Assembly (NCBI GenBank): GCA_026182355.1
Contig: JAPFBL010000254.1
Span: 6,709,501 to 6,773,500 of the forward strand
DNA: 64,000 nucleotides
Direction of reading: 5' to 3'
Origin: Hermatobates lingyangjiaoensis
Lineage: Eukaryota; Arthropoda; Insecta; Hemiptera; Hermatobatidae
Shown: in pieces, positions 10,898-19,940 of the stretch
Position numbering within the stretch: the first letter of the stretch is position 1
Layout: each line of letters starts with the position of its first letter
The notes under the pieces: model-generated
Seen by the model: the letters and a program-made list of their open reading frames with translations, nothing else
The model's database searches: none
Told to the model about the DNA's origin: nothing
Program-made: the position numbers and the translations under genes

Positions 10898-11020
10898 TGA
10901 CACTTAAAATAAACAGTGACACATAGATTGAACATAACAAAAGACTCACTTTTTAATATTTCGACCGTAATATCGGTCCTCCTCAGGAGAAGAAGTGAAT
11001 TGACGGAGGGACGACAGCCA
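10898..11020 (-). repeat. Family B single arm, diverged
   Basis: A diverged family B arm (GACTCACTTTTTAATATTTCGACCG through GACGGAGGGACGACAG), cut by (TA)n at both ends. The core is present in complement (TCCTCAGGAG) but stem II has mismatches (ACCGATATTACGGT). Confidence 0.7.
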
Positions 11021-11030
11021 TATATATATA

Positions 11031-11140
11031 CAGTGCGCTTGGTTTCCCTCTCTTATCTCTTCTGAAGACGGTTGAAACCGAAAATTAGAGACTGTAAGTG
11101 TGTTCTTTTGATTTCTCTATGTTTCTTTGTCTATATTGAA
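11031..11140 (+). repeat. Family D repeat, single arm
   Basis: Runs from GTGCGCTTGGTTTCCCTCTC through the core to TTTCTTTGTCTATATTGAAC and is flanked by (TA)n on both sides. Other family D copies: 18586-18860, 30258-30510, 31225-31400 and 32336-32580. Confidence 0.8.
11058..11091 (+). ncRNA. Hammerhead-type ribozyme motif, family D
   Basis: UCUU (stem I), CUGAAGA, C, GGUU-GAA-ACC (stem II), GAA, AAUU (stem III palindrome), A (cleavage base), GAGA (stem I, with one G-U pair). A GTAAGT follows at 11094, three bases after the motif. Confidence 0.55.
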
Positions 11141-11142
11141 CG

Positions 11143-11150
<8 letters not shown>

Positions 11151-11182
<32 letters not shown>
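11151..11182. repeat. (TG)n microsatellite
   Basis: About 15 TG units adjoining a TA run. Confidence 0.95.
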
Positions 11183-11185
<3 letters not shown>

Positions 11186-11459
11186 ATGGCAGCAAATCCT
11201 CACGTAAACGTGTTTCATTAAAGTACACAACAGCCTTTGTGTTAACGACTTTTAAGCTGGTCTGCTCCAATTTACGAACATCTTTGCGGTGGGCTGGTGT
11301 TAAAAGCCATATCAATTGCCCCAGAGACATCTTAATTGTTACTGTGACCGTAAAACGGTCACCTTACGCGCGCGCATCCGAGGAGGCATATATCTGGTTT
11401 CTTAATGTGCGTTGTAAACCAGGTTTGAATTTAAAAAAGTAGGGCTGTTCTGAATGGTT

Positions 11460-11935
11460 AGAGATTAGTTTACCTTTGAGTATTATTATTTTCTGATTAT
11501 TATCCTTTCATTTTTATCTTAAATTATTATTTTTACAACTTTATTCCAATCATCCTCATTATTATTATTATTATTTAAGTATCTATTATTCATATTCCTG
11601 GATATTATTTTGTTTCAGCTATTTTCCTCTTTTTTCCTCATTATTATCTTTTAAGTTTTTATTATTTATATTTCCTAATTTTCTTCATTTTCACTTTCTA
11701 TTTCTTAGCTTATTCTTAGTTAATTTCTCTTACCTCACTTAAACGGGGTACGCGTGTGACAACACTGTTGGTCTCCAACCGTCGCTTCACAAGTGCGCTT
11801 GGTGTCAATCCTCAACTCTCCTGATGACGGTTCAACCGAAAATTAGTGACAGTAAGTGTGTTTGTTTCTTAGTTCTGTGTTTGTGATTCATCGTGAAACG
11901 TTTGTTGTCCTTTTGTATCGTTTTCCTGTTTACAA
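11460..11935 (+). repeat. Family D' repeat with T-rich leader
   Basis: T-rich 11460-11740, then ACAACACTGTTGGTCTCCAA, AGTGCGCTTGGTG and a core at 11821: CUGAUGA, C, GGU..ACC, GAA, AAUU, A. A GTAAGTGTG follows. Stem I is only partly paired. The tail ends at (TA)n near 11936. The same architecture appears at 9541-9945 and 59320-59585. Confidence 0.6.
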
Positions 11936-11975
11936 TATATATATATTGATATAGCTTCTCGACCACTGATATTTT

Positions 11976-12359
11976 AAATTCACACAAGGGGTTCTTGAGG
12001 ATTTTGGTCATAAAACATACAACTCCTGATTATAAGCCGACGTTTCGCCAAAAATTGTTCGGCATTTTCAAGGCTAAAAAACAATTTATTAACGACATAA
12101 GTAAAGCAAGATAAATAAATAATAATAGCACTAGGTATTTTATGATCCTTTGTTGTTCTTTGTTACAAAATTTTTGTTTGTGTTGTTTGTTTTCTGTTGG
12201 GTGGTGTCCGGTCATGTATTTATCTTGCTTTACTTATGTCGTTAATAAATTGTTTTTTAGCCTTGAAAATGCCAAACCATTTTTGGCGAAACGTCGGCTT
12301 ATAATCAGGAGTTGTAATGTTTTATGACCAAAATCCTCAAGAACCCCTTGTGTGAATTT
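11976..12359. repeat. Family H inverted-repeat element
   Basis: The arms 11976-12118 and 12217-12359 are near-perfect complements around about 98 bases of unique sequence. The outer ends (AATTCACACAAGGGG) sit beside (TA)n. The inner half holds a degenerate hammerhead module in each arm. There is no coding capacity. Confidence 0.8.
12259..12299 (+). ncRNA. Degenerate hammerhead-type motif, family H
   Basis: AGCC (stem I), UUGAAAA in place of CUGANGA (two core changes, C3 to U and G8 to A), U, GCCAAA...UUUGGC (stem II), GAA, ACGU (stem III), C, GGCU (stem I, 4 of 4 paired). Both arms share the two core changes, so the master copy of this family was probably already inactive or relies on another activity. 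Confidence 0.45.
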
Positions 12360-12374
12360 ATATATATATATATA

Positions 12375-12560
12375 AAGATTTCACATAAACGTGAAATAAC
12401 AATCAATGATCAAACCACAATAAGAAAATGGGAAAACAAGACTAAGATCTTTCAACCGTAACAAGCGGTCTTTGTCAAAGTCAAAAACCCAACTGAAACA
12501 CTAGATGCAGAGAGCATCTGGTGAGGGGTTGAGAAGAGTGTCAGGAGACTGGAACAGCTT
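12375..12560 (-). repeat. Family C copy with PLE 3' flank, decayed core
   Basis: Begins after (TA)n with TTTCACATAAACGTGAAATA, then TGATCAAACCACAATAAG. The minus-strand core reads CUUUGACAA instead of CUCUGACGA. It continues with CACTAGATGCAGAGAGCATC, the PLE 3' untranslated sequence also seen at 13375 and 23840. Confidence 0.75.
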
Positions 12561-12799
12561 AGTTTGAAAGACGTAAATGCCGAAGCTGCGGTACATTTCA
12601 ACAATATGTATATGTATAAATTAGCTACTTTTATTATCTTTAATCTTCGCACTGATAAATCACATCGTCACAGTGACTACCCAGAGGGTCAAAATATCGG
12701 AGAACAATTTCTGTTTCATCTTCTGTTTTACTTTCTGTCGGTTACCGTATTCCTCATTCGAACCGTTTTCATTGTAATATATAAATATATATATTAATA

Positions 12800-13250
12800 A
12801 ATATAATACATATTTTATTAAACACATTTGAATCCTTGTTCTTCTCACTTTTCTAGTCAACTTTTCTAGCTTTCTATAGCTGTTTTGAAGTTTTCTGGGA
12901 TATCAAATAACAGTTGTCCAAATGTTTTATCTACATGACTCGTCATTATTAACACTATTCACTAAATTAACTTTTTACGACAAACCGACGTTTCTGTCAC
13001 CATTAACCATCTTTATTGACCACTGACCATAATAAATTTACTTACTAATGCTAGGAATGGTACTGAAAAGTCGTTTGTTAAAAAAGTTTATTTAGTGAAT
13101 AGTGTTAATAATTACGAGTATTGTACATATAAAATATTTGGACAATTGTTATTCAATATACCAGAAAATTCAAAGGACTTATCAAAATGCTAGAAAAGTG
13201 ACAAGAACAAGGATTCAAAAAGAGTTTAATGAAATTTGTATTAACGAAAA
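12800..13250. repeat. Family G inverted-repeat element
   Basis: Arms of roughly 140 bp (12830-12975 and 13080-13225) are complements with some mismatches, for example TTGAATCCTTGTTCTTCTCA on the left. The centre carries, on the minus strand, AAGAUGG...GACAGAAACGUCGG, a decayed hammerhead-type core with ACGU as stem III. The right flank has AATCTGCTCCC, related to the left end of family F (GGGAGCAGA). Confidence 0.65.
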
Positions 13251-13277
13251 TCTGCTCCCTAATTATAATATATATAT

Positions 13278-13744
13278 ATATCAATGATCAAACCACAATA
13301 AGAAATGGGAAAACAAGACTAAGATCTTTCAACCGTAACAAGCGGTCTTCGTCAGAGTCAAAAACCCAACTGAACACTAGATGCAGAAAACATCTGGTGA
13401 GGAGTTGAGAAGAGTGGGAGGGAAGAGTGTATTTTAAAAAGGGTGAAAGCACAGGAAGGACTAATGTCCAGAAAGGGATGTTTGGGGAAACAAAGGAGTA
13501 CAGTAAGAAAAAGTAAAAAAACTATCCGCTAGCTGTCAACCTCTTTGAAGAGGCTATAGCCCTCGTGACGAAAGTATCAAGTTTGAAGAGACCGTTATAA
13601 TGTTTATAATATTAGTGTTCAGTTGGGTTTTTGACTATGACGAAGACCGCGTGTTACGGTTGAAAGATCTTAGTCTTGTTTTCCCATTTCTTATTGTGGT
13701 TTGATCATATGATTGTTGTTTCACGTGTTTATGTGAAATCTTTT

Positions 13745-13750
<6 letters not shown>
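13278..13750. mobile_element. PLE 3' end plus inverted terminal repeat (family C)
   Basis: 13278-13612 matches the 3' part of the PLE at 23741-24070 almost base for base, with differences mainly in homopolymer length. It includes the last about 20 codons of the frame (minus strand, 13545-13610, ending with a stop near 13545). At about 13612 the sequence jumps into an inverted copy of the terminal repeat (13612-13750), which ends with TTTCACGTGTTTATGTGAAA and (TA)n. A 5'-truncated copy capped by an inverted terminal repeat is typical of Penelope elements. Confidence 0.85.
13317..13359 (-). ncRNA. Hammerhead-type ribozyme motif, family C (PLE)
   Basis: Intact on the minus strand: GACU, CUGACGA, A, GACCG...CGGUU, GAA, AGAUCU, U, AGUC. 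The inverted copy at 13633-13675 (plus) has a core change (CUAUGACGA), so only one of the two is complete. Confidence 0.7.
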
Positions 13751-13784
<34 letters not shown>

Positions 13785-13789
13785 ATATA

Positions 13790-13905
13790 TAAACCACTCT
13801 GCCTTCCATGCGGGACTCTTCACCTCCTGATGACGACGATGGTCGAAATATAGAAGTGAGTTATTCCTGTGTCTATCTGTGTGCTATCTCCTTTTTAATC
13901 GGTTT
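13790..13905 (+). repeat. Family A variant, single arm
   Basis: GCGGGACTCTTCACCTC, the core, then GTGAGTTATTCCTGTGTC, flanked by (TA)n at 13751-13782 and 13910-13924. Confidence 0.75.
13818..13860 (+). ncRNA. Hammerhead-type ribozyme motif, family A variant
   Basis: CUUCACCUC (stem I), CUGAUGA, C, GAC-GAUG-GUC (stem II), GAA, AUAU, A (cleavage base), GAAGUGAG (stem I; pairs CUUCACCUC with one mismatch and one wobble). This is the longest stem I of the family A copies. GTGAGT lies within its 3' strand. Confidence 0.6.
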
Positions 13906-13963
13906 ATTTTATATATATATATATTAGTATATTTTGGGAGCAGACCTTCATTTAGACATGTTT

Positions 13964-14245
13964 TATTAAAGAGTATGCAGCATATATATTAAAGAGTTTT
14001 ATACTAATCGTCATATTGTAAATCTCTGAAGATGGTCAAAGTGACCGAAACGTTGGAATAATTTAATGTATAGTTTTTTTTGTAGCTAGGTTTAGAGTGT
14101 ATTATTGGATTACTACTATGGAGCTCTAGAATAAATCATTCGGAGAGTTAGTGTTCAATTTACCTGAAGAGTTAAAAACAAGCTTAGAAAACTTGAGAAA
14201 TTAAATAAAAAACGAACAAAAATGAAGATCGGCATACTCTTTAAT
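13964..14245 (+). repeat. Family F element with terminal inverted repeats
   Basis: ATTAAAGAGTATGC (13965-13978) is complementary to GCATACTCTTTAAT (14232-14245). Between them lie a hammerhead-type motif and AT-rich sequence. The left flank GGGAGCAGA is shared with family G. It is followed by an ATATATAAT tandem tract to about 14285. Confidence 0.65.
14023..14057 (+). ncRNA. Hammerhead-type ribozyme motif, family F
   Basis: UCU (stem I), CUGAAGA, U, GGUCA-AAG-UGACC (stem II, 5 of 5), GAA, ACGU (stem III palindrome), U (cleavage base), GGA (stem I with a G-U pair). The core is fully consensus. No splice-donor string follows, unlike families A, B and D. Confidence 0.6.
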
Positions 14246-14289
14246 ATATAATATATAATATATAATATATAAAATATATACATATATTA

Positions 14290-14985
14290 CATTACAACTT
14301 TTCTGTAGTCTTCTGTAATTTGAATATCTTGATGGTGGTTTTAATTAAATTTTGAAACTTGTAAGCTTAATTTCTGTTGTTTGTGACATCAAATTTATTT
14401 CTGAACATCTTCAGTCTATTTTTAACGTTGAGGTAATACATATATTTAGGGATTCCATTTATCAAGTCATATTACGCTTAAAATTGTATTTTTTTTTTAG
14501 AATTATGGAATACTTATACCATAATTTTTAAATGTCTTTCGAACGCTTTATAATAATTTTTAGATGCCCCTAAAAGAATAGTTTATATCTTTCACATGTT
14601 TACTACATATCACTAAGAGCTATTTGATTAATGCTCTAATTATGTTGACATCTAGGTTTAATGATTTTGATTGTTAAGCCTTATTCAGCTGGAATAACAA
14701 CTCAATGCTTGATAGGTTATCTTGAAACATCGCTGGACTTTAAGTCACGAAGAGTAAATGACGCTTATCACTTAGATTACTGACTTCATAATGTGTGTTT
14801 CAATCATTTATCTTACTCAACTGATGCTAAAGTTCATCTTGCTGCTTACGTACATTGTTCATAGACTCAGTGGAAACCTTGACCAAGCTTCTTACATTTC
14901 AGAAAGTTTAAATATACTGATTTTGTAACTTTTTAATATTAGAGAGGTCATTTTAAATTATTTCAATTTCAAACAATACTGCTCA
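14290..14985. other. AT-rich DNA, nothing recognised
   Basis: No coding, RNA or repeat signal recognised. Confidence 0.35.
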
Positions 14986-14989
14986 CTGA

Positions 14990-15250
14990 TGCAAATTCAC
15001 TTTAATCTATGTAAAGTATAGTAATATGTAAAAAATTGTTTTTTTGATATTTTGCTGGTTTTACATGTTTTGAGGTCCTCTCAGATTATTTTTCAAATAC
15101 TTCGATAATATGCGTGTCTGTATGAGTCGGTGTGTGTATCCTACATTTTGATGGATCATTTTGATATTATTCCCAAAAATATCCTTTACAATGAGGTATA
15201 TAGATATGGGAAATATTACCTTGTGCAAAGTCCGCTTTATTTACCATTAT
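14990..15250 (+). repeat. Diverged copy of repeat M
   Basis: GTAAAGTATAGTAATATGTA, then TTTTACATGTTTTGAGGTCC, CGATAATATGCGTGTCTGTA and TTTGATGGATCA, in the same order as the two better copies at 54930 and 56256. The palindromic start is decayed. No coding capacity is seen, so the class is unknown. Confidence 0.45.
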
Positions 15251-16440
15251 GTGTTGTTTGACACTATTTTCTTTTTCTTAAACTCTAGAAAAATAAAAGT
15301 TTATAGTTATTATAGACGTGACAATGAGATAAAATGAGAAATTGTTAAAATTTGTCCATAAAAAAATTTTAGCTTCGCAAAAAATGAGAAACATTTGACC
15401 TACTTTTGATTACACTGTTTGACAGATCACAGTGACATTAATCACTATGATATCCTTGTAGGAGTAAGTTTTGCAAGCTGCAACTCCAAAATTTCATCAT
15501 TATAGAGGCGTATGATAGTACAATTTATGAATTCAGGAAATGTTTTTTCTCTTTGAACTAAAAAACTCTGGAATAATAAAACTGTGCATGTTGTATCTAC
15601 TTAATATTACTATTTTATTAAAAATGAAAGTGAAAACAATTATTTTACTGGAAGATGAGATATATTTCTAAAAACGCGAAATGTGCTTGGGAAAAGGCCA
15701 ACCTACCCTATTTATCGGATTTTTTTACATGAACTTTTTCTTATTAGAATCCAGATCAATATTAGAATCCAGAATCCATATTAGAATATTAGAATTTTCT
15801 TGCTCTAATCTCTTACAGTTTAATTAAATAAACATGAAAAGATATATATGAATTAATTTGACTTCTAAATTGTAAAATATTTTTAAAATATGATGGAAAA
15901 CACTAAGCAGAAGTACAAATTACAGCTTGGTGTTCATGATATTCATGGGATAGGGAAATTTCATCGTTTAGTGTCTTCGTAAAAAATAATTTTGAATCAG
16001 TTCATTTCAATGGTAATTTTATTTCCTAAAATACAAATGATAATTTATTTTGTAAGCTATATAAAGTACAATGATGAAAGAAATGTATGATGATATTTAT
16101 CGGGATTTAAACGTTTTAAGACCCACTAAATCTATTTTTCATGATATTTATCTACCTAAGAGTGGGTGGGTGTTTACAGATAATTTTGTAACATAGCATA
16201 TGTCGAACCGTTTAACAAATCATAATAATATTTGATAAATAAGTTTTAATAGTCATGGACTCGATAATTGTACTCTTAAGACATTCCTTCATTTTTTGTT
16301 TAATATTTCCTATATTATGTATATTTTTTCTTTAACTTTTTATACATGCATTCCCTTTCTGTTAAATTTCGGGAGATATTTGAAGTTGACATACGTTCTC
16401 ATTTTTAGTTTCCATTCAGTCCACTGTCATTGACCTCTTA
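15250..16440. other. AT-rich DNA, nothing certain
   Basis: A further weak echo of repeat M may lie at about 16070-16200 (GGGTGGGTGT after a TTTTTCATGATA-type stretch). Nothing else was seen. Confidence 0.3.
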
Positions 16441-16640
16441 CCATCATTGCACTCTTGGATAGCTTAGTAAGTCCGCTTGGTCTGGTCATAGAGACTTGGG
16501 TTCCGTTCCCTAAACCTTCCAGTTGTTCAGAGAGAGTTGGAGTTGGCTAAAATCACGCTTTGGTTTGGTTTGACTAGCCTTCGGTGTACCCGTCTACTGC
16601 TACTTCTTCATTCTTAGGACTCATGATTAATCCAGTATAA
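16441..16640 (+). repeat. Probable tRNA-derived SINE
   Basis: An A-box-like TAGCTTAGTAAG (about 16460-16471) is followed 27 bases later by a B-box-like GGGTTCCGTTCCC (16498-16510). This spacing suits a tRNA-type polymerase III promoter. No CCA end or complete cloverleaf is visible, so it is not a functional tRNA gene. The body runs into unrecognised sequence to about 16640. Confidence 0.4.
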
Positions 16641-16720
16641 TCGCTAAGAAGCTATCAACTAATCACTGCATTTAACTACGACTGCGATTATTATCAGGGG
16701 TAATGTTATTGCGTACTTAC

Positions 16721-16783
16721 TTCTTTGTTGCTAATAGCGGCGTTCAAGGCTGTTGCCTGGGTTGCTTCCACCCACATATGCAG
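16721..16783 (-). CDS. Candidate 63-nt coding exon, minus strand
   Basis: On the minus strand, CTGGCTACTGCAG serves as acceptor and GAA|GTAAGTACG as a strong donor (16720-16715). The 21 codons between are fully open and phase 0 at both ends. They start LHMWVEATQATAL and end AAISNKE, rich in Ala/Thr without low complexity. It is GC-rich against AT-rich flanks. It could be a small, perhaps alternatively used, exon of an unidentified gene. The acceptor polypyrimidine tract is weak. Confidence 0.4.
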
Positions 16784-17524
16784 CTGCAGTAGCCAGCAGA
16801 TTTATTTTAATATTGCCATGAATCATGCTTCATCGGCTAATTTATGACGTGTAACAGACACTAGGCAAATCAGAATGATTTTTCTCTTCTTCAAATGGTT
16901 TCGATTTCACATTTAGTATACTGTTTTGTTCTCCTGTTCCTTCGATGAGACCGAATCCTTCTGACCACAACAGTTTCAGTATTTTAGATACTGCATACTA
17001 TTAATCAATTATAAACTGAATAGTTTCAATGTTATTGAAGACTTAAAATCTACTTATTACTTTTTAAACAAACAAAGCATTGAATTTCTTATTTTGAATA
17101 GAGATATCAAGAAATTAAATTCTATCCTCATTATATTATATATTGACAAAAGAGTAAAGTCTAAGTAAACCTTATAATTCAAGTGAAAATTGCTGGGACA
17201 AAGGATATCTATGAAGAGTACTTAAATTTAAAACAATAATGTTGTTATTGTAACCATCATCATAATTAAAGATATATTGATATTCGTAAACTAACTTAAA
17301 AAAATGCTCATATTATTGGTTTAATTTTATTAAAATTGGGTTATTTATATTATTATTTTATATATTGTTTTAATACAAATATTACCTACCTAGTTGTATA
17401 TTGCATTTAACATAAATTAACATAGATGTTACTTTGTAATTCTGCGTTTAGGTTTTTATGGAATGTTTTTTGCACAGACATTGTAGGTGAATAGGTGAAT
17501 AAGATACTGCATGTTAAGAGAGAG

Positions 17525-17590
17525 TGGTTGGTTTAGTAAGAGCGAGTCGTAAGCTTTGGTGGCTACGGGTTCACCTTGACGAATTAATTA
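17525..17590 (+). repeat. Possible second tRNA-like SINE head
   Basis: TGGTTTAGTAAG (A-box-like) and GGGTTCACC (B-box-like) lie about 38 bases apart. The resemblance is short and could be chance. Confidence 0.25.
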
Positions 17591-17599
17591 GAGTTAGAT

Positions 17600-18455
17600 T
17601 TAAAGAGATGTAAATCTGTTGAAATTGGGTTATTATATAATTCTTTGGATTATCTTCGATACAGTTGTAACTATGATACATCCTTAGGATTTATTCAGGA
17701 CAATTGAAATAACTGATGATAAAACAACTGGCCAGAAGAATTCTAAAGGCTTCCTTAACTTTCAACAGAGCTGAAAGTTTCGACACAAACACTGGAATCC
17801 TGATTACAGTACTGGCGTGATTGCAAAAGAAACACTTGTAGGTAAATTGTTCAACTGTCTCTCGAACTGCCTAGTCAAATGAAATCAGAACCTTTGACTC
17901 CATGTTCGACTGAGCTTATTTGAAGCAGACGTAACCAAACAACTCAACCGACCACAAATGCCAGCATGGCTGTCTGTGATCAAGATAAGCTATTAACTGC
18001 ATATTGAATGCACTTTTCTTACCAAAATGCATATGGATATTTCATAATATGCATGCTTTCTGATAGGCTATGGGATTTATTAAATACAAATAAATTTCCC
18101 AACATATTTCAATAGTCTAAATAATTTGTGCCTCAGCACATACGTAACAAAAAAAATGTTATTTATCCTTAAAACCTAGTATATAATTTACAAAATCATA
18201 TAATTGCAGATAATAAACATAAATATATGTTAAATCAGAAATGATTGAAGACTTGTTACCTTGAATGATGCATCCTTTTAAACGTTAATGGTATATCATA
18301 TAATTACTTATATTATATGTTATTTAAATTTGCATAAAAGTAACACAAACTACAATATAAAAATCAGAGCATTTTGTGCAATCGTAATTCTTGTAAACAT
18401 TTCATGGAATTTGATAGAGAGGACAGGTACCTATTGAGAACATTATTATAAGTCT
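17600..18455. other. AT-rich DNA, nothing recognised
   Basis: No coding or repeat signal recognised. Confidence 0.35.
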
Positions 18456-18458
18456 ACG

Positions 18459-18478
18459 TACACACACACACACACACA

Positions 18479-18574
<96 letters not shown>
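18459..18574. repeat. (CA)n microsatellite, about 116 bp
   Basis: A long CA run with one CT interruption near 18479, continuing into (TA)n at 18575-18592. It directly abuts a family D fold-back. Confidence 0.97.
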
Positions 18575-18576
<2 letters not shown>

Positions 18577-18585
18577 ATATATATA

Positions 18586-18860
18586 TATATACACTTTTTC
18601 GTTGGAAATACGATCCAAAACAGACAAATATAGTACAATATAGACAAAGAAACATAGAGAAATCAAAAGAACACACTTACAGTCAGTAATTTTCGGTTTG
18701 AACCGTCTTCAGGAGAAATAAGGGAGGGAAACCAAGTGCACTGGTTCAGAGACGGTTGGGTCTAACCGTCTCCAACCATCTCTGAACCAGTGCACTTGGT
18801 TTCCTCCCTCCCTCTATCGTTCTACCAAATTGAAGACGGTTTCAATATTCCTGTTTTTTA
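18586..18860. repeat. Family D fold-back
   Basis: The left part (CACTTTTTCGTTGGAAATAC through AGGGAAACCAAGTGCACTGG) meets a partial inverted copy from about 18756 (GGTTCAGAGACGG...CAACCATCTCTGAACC) and GCACTTGGTTTCC. A ribozyme core lies on the minus strand at about 18690-18716, with stem II and GAA AAUU intact but the GAGA strand of stem I changed. Confidence 0.75.
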
Positions 18861-18974
18861 ATAAATTAGAGAGTGTATATTAAAGTTCTTTTAGAAAAAA
18901 ATTATCATCTATTATTTCGTTTGCCTCTTAGGAATAAAAAAAGAAAATAAAATAAAAGAGATAAAATAAGACGA

Positions 18975-18977
18975 ACT

Positions 18978-19014
<37 letters not shown>

Positions 19015-19090
19015 AGAGAGAGAAAGAGAGAGAAGAGAGAAGAGAGAGTAGAGAGAGTGAGAGGAGAGAGAGAAGAGAGAGAGAGAAATA
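18975..19090. repeat. (TA)n followed by GA-rich microsatellite
   Basis: TA run 18978-19008, then a purine tract of GAGA/GAAGAGA units from 19012 to about 19087. The minus strand has open frames of Leu/Ser repeats, which are artefacts of the repeat. Confidence 0.9.
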
Positions 19091-19436
19091 CTGTTGTTTC
19101 AATAAAATCGTCTCTTCATCTAATGTTGTCCATAAAACATTGAAAATGTTTTTAGTATTATTTATAATAACTAGAATCCTAACTTTTAAGGATATAAACA
19201 TAATTTTAAAAGAGGAATCAGCATTATATTATTCTGAGTAGTACATAGAGCCACCGGCTGACTTCTTTTTTGACTTAAAAATTTCCCAATGATGAATTGT
19301 TGTTTGAAATATCAACCAGAGTTAGTTTTCTGTTATATGATCCCTGCAATTTTTTAATGTTGGGTTGGATGACCATTTTATTATTTCGAAATGTATATAC
19401 AAAACTTGATGGTTCGAGTAACTAATTAAAGTACAA

Positions 19437-19940
19437 AAAGGAAGATACTTTTAATTTGAACACTACAAAAACCCACTGCTATATTCTGACGAATCGTCGT
19501 TATCAGGAGAGGAAAATATGATACTTTTAAGAAGTAAATACTTCAGACACACTGAAGGATACCTGAGAATTAACAGAGTTATGTACATAACCAGGAGGAT
19601 CAAAAAAATAAATAATAAAAATATAATAAATAAATGAGTATACCTATGAATAATCAAAGAATTAAAACCATTAAAACAATAAATATAAATAAGAGGATTA
19701 TTTATTTTATTAAAACTTTTTATTTTATAATTTTAGCGTTTTAATATTAGGTTTCTTTTTTTTTAATTTCTAACTCTTAATTTCCAACTTTTTAAGTTAT
19801 AATTTCTATTTTATTTTTTTCGTTTTCTGTTTTTACGTTTACTTTATTTCTTTATTTATATATTCAATGATATGCATTTATTAATTTTCATTTACATTGT
19901 TTTCTTTTTTCCTTTTTGTCTTCAGGCTGCCTTCAGTGTG
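19437..19940 (-). repeat. Decayed family A-like end with T-rich region
   Basis: The minus strand at about 19475-19510 reads TCTCCTGATAACGACGATTCGTCAGAATATAG, a family A core with changes in CUGAUGA and in stem II. The neighbouring 19680-19940 is T-rich, like the regions beside D' repeats. Confidence 0.4.

Noticed and set aside
12030..12327. Mirror-image small frames on both strands
   Set aside because: Both come from the arms of the family H inverted repeat.
16441..16515. Functional tRNA gene
   Set aside because: A and B box-like strings are present but I could not fold a cloverleaf; a SINE head fits better.
18446..18676. Open frames of alternating Cys-Val on the minus strand
   Set aside because: They are only the translation of the (CA)n microsatellite.
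18905..19201. 98-codon minus-strand frame rich in Leu and Ser
   Set aside because: It is the translation of the GA-rich and TA microsatellites.
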